A DNA stretch of 32,496 nucleotides, from positions 1-32,496 of the forward strand of contig JAJXYJ010000002.1 of NCBI GenBank assembly GCA_021780615.1, in the 5' to 3' direction. The translations under genes were made by a program, and so were the position numbers. Shown in pieces: positions 26,260-32,496 of this stretch (position 1 is the first letter of the stretch; each line of letters begins with the position of its first letter). The stretch is from a bacterium. GTDB lineage: Bacteria > Patescibacteriota > Minisyncoccia > UBA6257 > JAGOQP01. Below the pieces are notes generated by a model. That model had not been told where the DNA came from and made no database searches. It saw only the letters and a program-made list of their open reading frames with translations.

Positions 26260-26351
26260 AAAAAGAATTGGCATGTTGTACTGTATACATTTTTATGATA
26301 GGGTTTTTGTCGGTTCTCAATAAAATTTAAAAAATCTACAAGGAGGATGCC

Positions 26352-26747
26352 ATGCATACGCAGGCAAGAAAGGCTGAAATAGGAGTAGGACTTATTTCAG
26401 TTGGAATTGTTTTTATTCTCTTTCCTATCGTTAATTTTTTTAATGTTCCTCTTGATTTAGGAGAGGCGTCAATTTCTATCTTATTTGGTGTGATATGCAT
26501 CATTACAGGAGCGTGGGATATTTGGTTCCAAATATCCTATTCGGGAGATAATACTTGTATTTCTCGATGGCAGAAAGAAATACAAGATGATGAAGTTTTT
26601 CTTGGCTATTACACTCAAGAAACATTTAACGCTCTGGAAGTTGAGGAAAAAAGAATGGGGGTACATGGTAACAAAAAGGGAAAATATCCCGTTTTTGTCA
26701 AAATTCCTCAAGAAATCAAAGGAGGGATTGAAAATACAAATGCATGA
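26352..26747 (+). CDS. Small hypothetical membrane protein
   Basis: SD AAGGAGG upstream; two hydrophobic helices (IGVGLISVGIVFILFPIVNFF; SISILFGVICIITGAWDIWF). Confidence 0.7.
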   Translation: MHTQARKAEIGVGLISVGIVFILFPIVNFFNVPLDLGEASISILFGVICIITGAWDIWFQISYSGDNTCISRWQKEIQDDEVFLGYYTQETFNALEVEEKRMGVHGNKKGKYPVFVKIPQEIKGGIENTNA

Positions 26748-26753
26748 ATTTTT

Positions 26754-26777
26754 TGCCGGTGATACGCCGGCATTTTT
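26754..26777 (+). terminator. Terminator
   Basis: GCCGG-tgatacg-CCGGC followed by ATTTTTT. Confidence 0.75.
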
Positions 26778-26854
26778 TATGAACCTCATTTCCCTTGCTT
26801 TTTACTCGCTGCTCCTGTATACTCCTTTTCGTTGTGATATAAATTATATTTGTT

Positions 26855-27625
26855 ATGGCAATGAAGGTAAAAACTGAAGAAAAAGAAGTTGATTCACGTG
26901 AAGAAGAAAAGGACGCTTCGACGCTCCATTTTGATTTTCAAAATTCAGGCGTTGACGAAGAGGCGCTCATGGATATGACGAAGGCGGGGGTACTGTACGG
27001 GCATAAAAAATCTCGTAAAAATCCTCGTTTTAATGATTATATTTTTAGCGTGCGCAGCGGTATTGAGGTGATTGATATTTCCAAAACGGTGCAGGCCATT
27101 GAATTTTTGGCGCAATTCCTTAAAAAGAACGTTGCGGAAAAAAAGAATATTCTCATCATCGGCACGCAACCAGCGGCGCGCGAAGCGGTTGAAAAACTTT
27201 CGCAGGCGTTGGGCGATTGTCCGTATGTGGTGACCAAGTGGATCGGTGGACTTATTACCAATTTCAGTGTTCTTTCTAAGCGATTGGCATACTACAAAAA
27301 ACAAAAAAAGGGACTTGCCGAAGGTGCGTTTGATAAGTACACCAAACGCGAACGGCTTTTGATGGAGCGAGAGGTTCAAAAAATGGATACCAAGTTTAAA
27401 GGATTGGAAAAATTTGAAGTGGTACCTGATGTTATTTTTCTTATTGACTCATCACCCAAAAATCACCAGACAGCGCTCCATGAAGCACAGGTTAAAAAGC
27501 TTACTGTTGTGGGCATTATCGATAACGATGATAACCCGGGAGATTTTAGTTATTTTATTCCTGCCAATGATCACGCTCGTGCATCAATTGAATGGGTTAT
27601 CAATCGTCTGATTACTAACTTATAG
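26855..27625 (+). CDS. rpsB: 30S ribosomal protein S2
   Basis: MTKAGVLYGHKKSRKNPRFNDYIFSVRSGIEVIDISKTVQ, YVVTKWIGGLITNFSVLSKRL, PDVIFLIDSSPKNHQTALHEAQ, ELTVVGIIDNDDNP-like segment. Confidence 0.96.
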   Translation: MAMKVKTEEKEVDSREEEKDASTLHFDFQNSGVDEEALMDMTKAGVLYGHKKSRKNPRFNDYIFSVRSGIEVIDISKTVQAIEFLAQFLKKNVAEKKNILIIGTQPAAREAVEKLSQALGDCPYVVTKWIGGLITNFSVLSKRLAYYKKQKKGLAEGAFDKYTKRERLLMEREVQKMDTKFKGLEKFEVVPDVIFLIDSSPKNHQTALHEAQVKKLTVVGIIDNDDNPGDFSYFIPANDHARASIEWVINRLITNL

Positions 27626-27685
27626 GAAAGCCGATAGTACGTTGAGGATGTTACATTATATTTTTGAGTATAAAACGAACACATT

Positions 27686-28126
27686 ATGAATGACGCCATC
27701 ATACAGCTTCGTGAACAAACCGGTGCGGGAGTTATGGATTGCAAACGTGCATTAGATGATTCCGCAGGCGACGTGCAGAAAGCAAAGGAGCTCATCTTTC
27801 AACGGGGATTTGCGAAGGCTGCAAAAAAAGAGGATCGCAAAACAGGAGCCGGATATCTTGAAGCATATGTTCACGGTGGTCGCATTGGAGTTCTTCTTGA
27901 GGTTCGATGTGAAACCGACTTTGTCGCCAAAAACGATCAATTTAAGGCATTTGTGCATGATGTCGCCCTCCAGATTGCTTCTATGAATCCGGAAAATGTT
28001 ACTGATTTACTGGCACAACCTTTTATCAAGGATTCATCATTGACTATGAACGACTTATTATCTCGAATGATTGCCACCATTGGAGAAAATATGAAAATTG
28101 AGCGCTTTGCTCGTTACGAACTCTAA
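27686..28126 (+). CDS. tsf: Elongation factor Ts (short form)
   Basis: IIQLREQTGAGVMDCKRALDDSAGDVQKAKELIFQRGFAKAAKKEDRKTGAGYLEAYVHGGRIGVLLEVRCETDFVAKNDQFKAFVHDVALQIA. Confidence 0.95.
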   Translation: MNDAIIQLREQTGAGVMDCKRALDDSAGDVQKAKELIFQRGFAKAAKKEDRKTGAGYLEAYVHGGRIGVLLEVRCETDFVAKNDQFKAFVHDVALQIASMNPENVTDLLAQPFIKDSSLTMNDLLSRMIATIGENMKIERFARYEL

Positions 28127-28131
28127 TATTT

Positions 28132-28485
28132 ATGACGACTTATATTGCAGAAATTATATTTTTTGCAAGTATTGCGTATATTGCATACCTTATCATTATC
28201 AAGTTGCCAGTGACGGACATAACGGCTCTTGAAGGAAATGAAAAAAAAGGACGCAGGATTGAGTATGATCTTTTACATGCGCTTGATAAGCAGGCGTTGT
28301 CTTTAGTGGGTAAAACATTACGACGAGTGCGGCTGTTTATTCTCAAAATTGACAATGCGGTGGTGCATCGACTTGAATCAGTGAAACGAAAGGCGCACGA
28401 TCATGAGGAGGGGAGTCAAAACATATTGCGCGAGATTAGCGAAAAAGCAGAGTCCCAAAAAGCGGAGCAGGATAAGAAGAAGTAG
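28132..28485 (+). CDS. Hypothetical protein with one N-terminal TM helix and charged tail
   Basis: TTYIAEIIFFASIAYIAYLIIIKLP, then a Lys/Glu-rich region; tightly follows tsf. Confidence 0.6.
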   Translation: MTTYIAEIIFFASIAYIAYLIIIKLPVTDITALEGNEKKGRRIEYDLLHALDKQALSLVGKTLRRVRLFILKIDNAVVHRLESVKRKAHDHEEGSQNILREISEKAESQKAEQDKKK

Positions 28486-28582
28486 CCATAGACGTTGCTT
28501 TATAAAAAAATATTGTGCATAGTAGTGGAGCGATAATAAGTGGCACGATATGGTTGTGTATAAAACAGATGGAATCCATAGT

Positions 28583-28806
28583 GCGTGGGTGGCGGAGTGG
28601 TTAATCGCATCCCGATAGTGTATCTTTATAGCTGTTCAATTCTATAGTGCGTGGGTGGCGGAGTGGTCAATCGCATCAGACTGTAAATCTGACGCCCGTT
28701 GGGCTACGTAGGTTCAAATCCTACCCCACGCACTATGAATTGAACAATTTCTCACTATCGGGACGCCCGTTGGGCTACGTAGGTTCAAATCCTACCCCAC
28801 GCACCA
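28583..28806 (+). other. Outer tRNA-Tyr-like shell (class II tRNA body with encoded CCA) whose anticodon loop is replaced by an insert containing a complete tRNA-Tyr
   Basis: 5' half GCGTGGGTGGCGGAGTGGTTAATCGCATCCCGATAGTG (28583-28620) and 3' half CACTATCGGGACGCCCGTTGGGCTACGTAGGTTCAAATCCTACCCCACGCACCA (28753-28806) form acceptor, D, variable and T arms. TCCCGATAGTG/CACTATCGGGA is an 11-bp extended anticodon stem. Confidence 0.8.
28649..28732 (+). tRNA. Inner tRNA-Tyr(GTA)
   Basis: Acceptor GCGTGGG/CCCACGC, anticodon stem TCAGA/TCTGA with loop CTGTAAA, long variable arm CGCCCGTTGGGCTACG region, T-arm GTAGG-TTCAAAT-CCTAC, A73. Followed by CTA, not CCA. Confidence 0.93.
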
Positions 28807-28873
28807 TGGATTCGATGTGTTGCAAAAGGCGTATGACTGTTATGGACGCACTTTTTTAAATACAAAATGTATT

Positions 28874-28945
28874 GCCACCTTAGCTCAGCGGTAGAGCAAC
28901 TGTTTTGTAAACAGTAGGTCCGCAGTTCAAATCTGCGAGGTGGCT
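28874..28945 (+). tRNA. tRNA-Thr(TGT)
   Basis: Acceptor GCCACCT/AGGTGGC; anticodon stem ACTGT/ACAGT with loop TTTGTAA. Confidence 0.94.
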
Positions 28946-29116
28946 CAGGGATAGTTATCAACCTCCAGTTTTCAATGATCAATAAATTTCCAATTGGTCG
29001 GTTTTGTGATTTTTGTATATCTTCTGGAGTATGGAAGATATTAAAAATTAGTATCTTATGCTTATTGCCAAAGGAGTAGTCTTTTGCTAGGATGTGTTAG
29101 TTACTCATATACAAAA

Positions 29117-29383
29117 GCCGATGTAGCTCAGTTGGTAGAGCAACTCCATGGTAAACATTTGCCCATTGTGGTGGAAACGCCTCAATGAACCTCGAATTAC
29201 GGTTAAAGGCCATCCGCATGGTTCAGACCGTCCCGCCCTAGGCGGGCGAACGACTGACAAGAGGAGCTAACCCTTGTATGAGGTATGCTCAAGATACAGT
29301 CTAATCCTTCTATATAAAGCGGATAAGTAAAAAGAAGGTAGAAATGAAGGAGTAGGTCCGCAGTTCAAATCTGCGCATCGGCT
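29117..29383 (+). tRNA. tRNA-Thr(GGT) interrupted by an intron in the anticodon loop
   Basis: Acceptor GCCGATG/CATCGGC; exons 29117-29162 and 29347-29383 rejoin anticodon stem ACTCC/GGAGT with loop ATGGTAA. Confidence 0.9.
29163..29346 (+). other. Group I self-splicing intron (~184 nt, no ORF)
   Basis: S-element-like CTCAAGATACAGTC; P7 GACTG/CAGTC; R-like GGTTCAGAC; P8 GAGC/GCTC; hairpin CCCGCC-cta-GGCGGG; 5' exon ends in T, intron ends in G. Confidence 0.82.
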
Positions 29384-29469
29384 CATGTGGCTTTTTTAAA
29401 TAAAGAAGAAATGCGCTTGCTTTTTGTGTCGCGACAAGGTATAGTGGCAACTATTGAATTTCATCGCAT

Positions 29470-29640
29470 ATGGCAAAGTCAAAATTTAGAGAAAATTTAA
29501 TCAAACTCAAATGTTCCAAATGTAAACGTATCAACTACTATACACGTAAGAACAAAAAAACATCGACGGCAAAGCTGGCTATTAAAAAGCATTGTCCATG
29601 GTGCCGCATTCATACGATACACAACGAAACAAAAATATAA
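29470..29640 (+). CDS. rpmG: 50S ribosomal protein L33
   Basis: MAKSKFRENLIKLKCSKCKRINYYTRKNKKTSTAKLAIKKHCPWCRIHTIHNETKI; below the ORF-track length cutoff. Confidence 0.92.
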   Translation: MAKSKFRENLIKLKCSKCKRINYYTRKNKKTSTAKLAIKKHCPWCRIHTIHNETKI

Positions 29641-29662
29641 CCCATACGGGTTATATTTTTTT
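29634..29662 (+). terminator. Terminator after rpmG
   Basis: ATATAACCC-atac-GGGTTATATTTTTTT. Confidence 0.8.
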
Positions 29663-29689
29663 ACCAAGAGGAGGTGTTAAAACTATGTG

Positions 29690-29760
29690 CGGGTCCACGA
29701 GGATTTGAACCTCGATCATCGGTTTTGGAGACCGACATTCTACCATTGAACTATAGACCC
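29690..29760 (-). tRNA. tRNA-Trp(CCA)
   Basis: Reverse complement GGGTCTATAGTTCAATGGTAGAATGTCGGTCTCCAAAACCGA...CGAGGTTCAAATCCTCGTGGACCCG; anticodon loop CTCCAAA, G73. Confidence 0.95.
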
Positions 29761-29839
29761 TGTTGCGTTCCAGCATAGCGCAGAGCGGGCATCTGCGCAA
29801 CTGTTGCCATATATATAGGCAAGCGATATCATAAGATAT

Positions 29840-30493
29840 ATGGCACATACTAATAAAGAGCTAGTACGCGAATTACGAGAGGTGGGATATATAAAAACAG
29901 ACCGTATTGCCGAAGCGTTTATGGCGATTGATCGGGCATTTTTTGTCCCCCAAGAGTTACAGTCTCGTGCATACGAAAACGTTGCGTTGCCCATCGGCGA
30001 TGCGCAAACAATTTCCCAACCATTGGTTGTGGCGTTTATGTTAGAACTCCTTGGTTTACAAGAGGGGCATAAGGTTCTTGAAATCGGAACAGGGTCAGGA
30101 TGGAAATCAGCGCTGGTTGCATTTCTTATTAAAACGTCATCGCAGACTTCGCATCCCAAGCCATGCATGTATTCAATGGAACGCATTCCCGCTTTATCAC
30201 ATGGAGCGCGCAATGCCATAGAGTCAGCCGCTCCAGACCTATTGTCCTACATTACGTTCATAGAAGGAGATGGATCAAAAGGATATGAACGTGGGGCGCC
30301 CTATGATCGAATTATCGCCGCCGCCGCAAGTGATCATGTCTGTGAGGCATGGAAAAACCAGTTAATTATTGGAGGTAGAATCGTTGCGCCGATAGGAGAG
30401 AGCATTGTTGTGGTTGATAAAACGGGGAAAGATGTCTTTGAACAAAGGGAATACTATGGATTTTCGTTTGTGCCACTCATAAAAGGTGAGTAA
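29840..30493 (+). CDS. pcm: Protein-L-isoaspartate O-methyltransferase
   Basis: VDRAFFVP-like AIDRAFFVPQELQSRAYENVALPIGDAQTISQPLVVAFMLELLGLQEGHKVLEIGTGSGWKSALVA; APYDRIIAAAAS; WKNQLIIGGRIVAPIGE. Confidence 0.93.
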   Translation: MAHTNKELVRELREVGYIKTDRIAEAFMAIDRAFFVPQELQSRAYENVALPIGDAQTISQPLVVAFMLELLGLQEGHKVLEIGTGSGWKSALVAFLIKTSSQTSHPKPCMYSMERIPALSHGARNAIESAAPDLLSYITFIEGDGSKGYERGAPYDRIIAAAASDHVCEAWKNQLIIGGRIVAPIGESIVVVDKTGKDVFEQREYYGFSFVPLIKGE

Positions 30494-30532
30494 TAAAGCC
30501 GATATTTATTCGTAGCGATGAAGATAAAAATA

Positions 30533-30561
30533 TTGACATTTCTTTTTGTTTATAGTATTAT
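30533..30561 (+). promoter_or_regulatory. Sigma-70-like promoter
   Basis: TTGACA-N17-TATTAT. Confidence 0.72.
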
Positions 30562-30680
30562 ATGGAAAGGACATTTCCAATTCAAAATCCGAAAGGAGCC
30601 TTGAAAAAAAGAGGAGGAAGTGTACAAAGTTTGAAAATAATTTAATTTTTTAATCACTATATAAAAAAAGGAGGCTTTCG

Positions 30681-31382
30681 ATGAAAGCTATCAATGTTTT
30701 TATTTTCTTTTTTATCTTTTCTTTTTCGTTATTTGCTCAGACGTATATACAAGTCGGAGCGGATCCACAAGATCTCCAAAGGAAAGTACGTTCCGACGAG
30801 ATGCTCATTAAGTATCTCAAAGATTTTTATGTCCGCACCGAATCAGGGAGCGGAAAAGTTGTAACAGGGATTTTACGGAAGGGAGAACCCCTTATCGTAA
30901 AAAAAGATGATTTCCAAAGGGGGGAGATAAAAGATTTTGTTATTCTTCAGTGTGGAAATGAAACATCTGTTTACTCACGAGTGGGTGTTTCATCGTTACA
31001 ATATCTCGATATGAATAATGTTGAGGTTATATGGACTAATACACCTCAGATTGTCAAAGAAAAGGTGTATGTCCCTCAAGAAGAACCATCTCCTCAAAAT
31101 TATTACCCTCCTTCTTATCCACATCAGCCTCCCGTTGTTGAAAAAAGTGACCACACACTTTTATGGGTTATTGGAGGAGTTGTTGTTGCATCTATTATAG
31201 CTACGGCAATCCTCCTTAATCACCATGATTCTGGTGTTGTAGTTAATAACTACACGAGTGGTGGTACTGGTAGCGGTACTGGCGGAGGACCGGTAAATCC
31301 TCCAAATGGACCTGTAAATCCAGGTAATGGTGTAGCAATCCCTCGGGGGGTTGTTATCGGAGGATCTTTCGGATTATTTTAG
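30681..31382 (+). CDS. Secreted or membrane-anchored hypothetical protein with Pro-rich linker, TM helix and Gly-rich C-terminus
   Basis: Signal MKAINVFIFFFIFSFSLFAQ; TM LLWVIGGVVVASIIATAILL; GGTGSGTGGGPVNPPNGPVNPGNG tail; SD AAGGAGG. Confidence 0.8.
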   Translation: MKAINVFIFFFIFSFSLFAQTYIQVGADPQDLQRKVRSDEMLIKYLKDFYVRTESGSGKVVTGILRKGEPLIVKKDDFQRGEIKDFVILQCGNETSVYSRVGVSSLQYLDMNNVEVIWTNTPQIVKEKVYVPQEEPSPQNYYPPSYPHQPPVVEKSDHTLLWVIGGVVVASIIATAILLNHHDSGVVVNNYTSGGTGSGTGGGPVNPPNGPVNPGNGVAIPRGVVIGGSFGLF

Positions 31383-31386
31383 TTCT

Positions 31387-31422
31387 GCGGTTTCTTATGG
31401 GCTTATGCCTGCAAGAAACCGC
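31387..31422 (+). terminator. Hairpin, probable terminator
   Basis: GCGGTTTCTT-atgggcttatgcctgc-AAGAAACCGC; no clear U-tract. Confidence 0.5.
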
Positions 31423-31478
31423 TCTATATATAAGGTTTTAAGCAGTAACATCGCTTGAATCCTTATACGTAGCAATTA

Positions 31479-31507
31479 TTGACATATTAAGAATAGTTTG
31501 TTATAAT
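31479..31507 (+). promoter_or_regulatory. Consensus sigma-70-like promoter
   Basis: TTGACA-N17-TATAAT, exact consensus. Confidence 0.85.
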
Positions 31508-31591
31508 ATAAACTCTACGAGAAAAAATGGGTATGAAGGTGTTTTCCTTGTAGGAAATTATCTTCTACTTTGTAGTTATAAATATATACGC

Positions 31592-32496
31592 ATGAAACAA
31601 TATATAAAACAAATAGTCATAGCCATTGTGGCGGTCGGTGTTATTATGGGAGCAAGCATAGCGCCTCTGTTTTCACATACGGCTCGTGCGGCAGGACAGG
31701 CGGCATTTAATAATGACCCACAGGATTATGCCACAGTGCGCGTTTCAAATTACACGCAAAACCCTGGATCAACATCATCATGGTCATCAAATGTGACGGC
31801 CAACAACGGTGATCTGGTGAGTTTTTCTATTTACTATCACAATACTTCGCAAACGACAGCTAATAATACTAAAGTGAGTTTGTCAGTGCCGATACAAATT
31901 AGCGGATCAACGTTTTCAGTATCAGGAAAGGTATGGGCTGATAATGCATCGGCAGTAAACGGTAGCGCGAGTGTTAATCTTCAGGGGACTGCTGGACAGC
32001 AATGGACGGCAACACTTGATTCAGCTTACTGGTATCCTAATCAAACACAATCATCTCCGCAATCAATAAATACCTCAATGATTGCGTCAGGAGCCTCTAT
32101 TGGCAATATTGCTCCAGGATGGTCAACACAAGGCTCTGTGGTAGTGCGATACAAAGTCACTGCAAGCGGTGGCGGCGGTGGCGGCAATGCGCCGATTGTA
32201 CAAACAAATCAAGCAACGAACGTTACCACAAGCGCGGCAACACTGCAGGGAAATGTTGACCCACAAGGATCGACAACTACGTATTGGTTTGAATATGGCC
32301 AAACGGCTTCGTTTGGATACACCACTTCACAGGTAAATGCCGGCTCAAGCGCAAACAGCGCTTCGCAACCAATTTCAAATTTGTTACCTAACACCACGTA
32401 TTACTTCCGCGTTGATGCGCAGAATCAGTATGGTACTACCCATGGTTCAACATTAAGTTTTACCACTCAAAATATCGTAACGGGTAATGCGCCCCA
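31592..32496 (+). CDS. Secreted surface protein with fibronectin type III-like repeat (3' truncated by window)
   Basis: ATG at 31592: MKQYIKQIVIAIVAVGVIMGASIAPLFSHTARAAGQAAFNNDPQDYATVRVSNYT...; FN3-like APIVQTNQATNVTTSAATLQGNVDPQGSTTTYWFEYGQTASFGYTTS...LLPNTTYYFRVDAQNQYGTTHG. Open to the window end, so missing from the ORF track. Confidence 0.85.
   Translation, partial: MKQYIKQIVIAIVAVGVIMGASIAPLFSHTARAAGQAAFNNDPQDYATVRVSNYTQNPGSTSSWSSNVTANNGDLVSFSIYYHNTSQTTANNTKVSLSVPIQISGSTFSVSGKVWADNASAVNGSASVNLQGTAGQQWTATLDSAYWYPNQTQSSPQSINTSMIASGASIGNIAPGWSTQGSVVVRYKVTASGGGGGGNAPIVQTNQATNVTTSAATLQGNVDPQGSTTTYWFEYGQTASFGYTTSQVNAGSSANSASQPISNLLPNTTYYFRVDAQNQYGTTHGSTLSFTTQNIVTGNAP

Noticed and set aside
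28583-28806. Outer tRNA-Tyr shell as an ordinary intron-containing functional tRNA
   Set aside because: The sequences next to the stem (ATAGTG... and ...CACTAT) pair with each other and give no 7-nt loop with U33 and a Tyr, Ser or Leu anticodon. The insert has no group I core.
28583-28806. Simple tandem duplication of tRNA-Tyr
   Set aside because: A tandem copy would give two adjacent complete tRNAs. Here one complete gene sits between the two halves of another, with added complementary helices.
28647-28982. ORFs 28647..28859(+) and 28785..28982(-)
   Set aside because: Lie across tRNA-Tyr and tRNA-Thr sequences; spurious.
29740-30219. 159-aa minus ORF antisense to pcm and tRNA-Trp
   Set aside because: Overlaps well-supported pcm and a tRNA; no protein-like motifs.
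1-32496. CRISPR array
   Set aside because: No regularly spaced direct repeats with unique spacers; the repeats present are inverted, degenerate and dispersed.

Overview
This window is a compact, mostly housekeeping stretch that looks like a Patescibacteria/CPR (Parcubacteria-like) genome. That lineage call is inference from gene content and from truncated forms of ThrS, EF-Ts and SMC. Recognisable genes are gyrB, secE, nusG, rplK, gatB, miaA(-), thrS(-), dnaE(-), rnhB, rpmF, nusB, rnc, an SMC-like ATPase, rpsP, a KH-domain gene, trmD, a DedA-type gene, a GT4 glycosyltransferase, a LexA/S24 repressor, rpsB, tsf, rpmG and pcm, plus several surface or hypothetical proteins. tRNA genes are Phe(GAA), His(GTG), Tyr(GTA), Thr(TGT), Thr(GGT) and Trp(CCA,-). 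The most striking feature, at 28572-28813, is a complete tRNA-Tyr nested inside the anticodon arm of a second near-identical tRNA-Tyr-like shell. Several stacked inverted repeats hold it together, and the outer shell has no usable anticodon loop but carries an encoded CCA. Next in interest are a ~184-nt group I intron in tRNA-Thr(GGT), a free-standing LAGLIDADG endonuclease between tRNA genes beside a duplicated tRNA 3' end, an SMC-like protein of only 734 aa with no visible hinge, an unidentified structured leader, and families of dispersed phrase-like inverted repeats between genes. All calls come from reading the sequence; no database or folding program was run.
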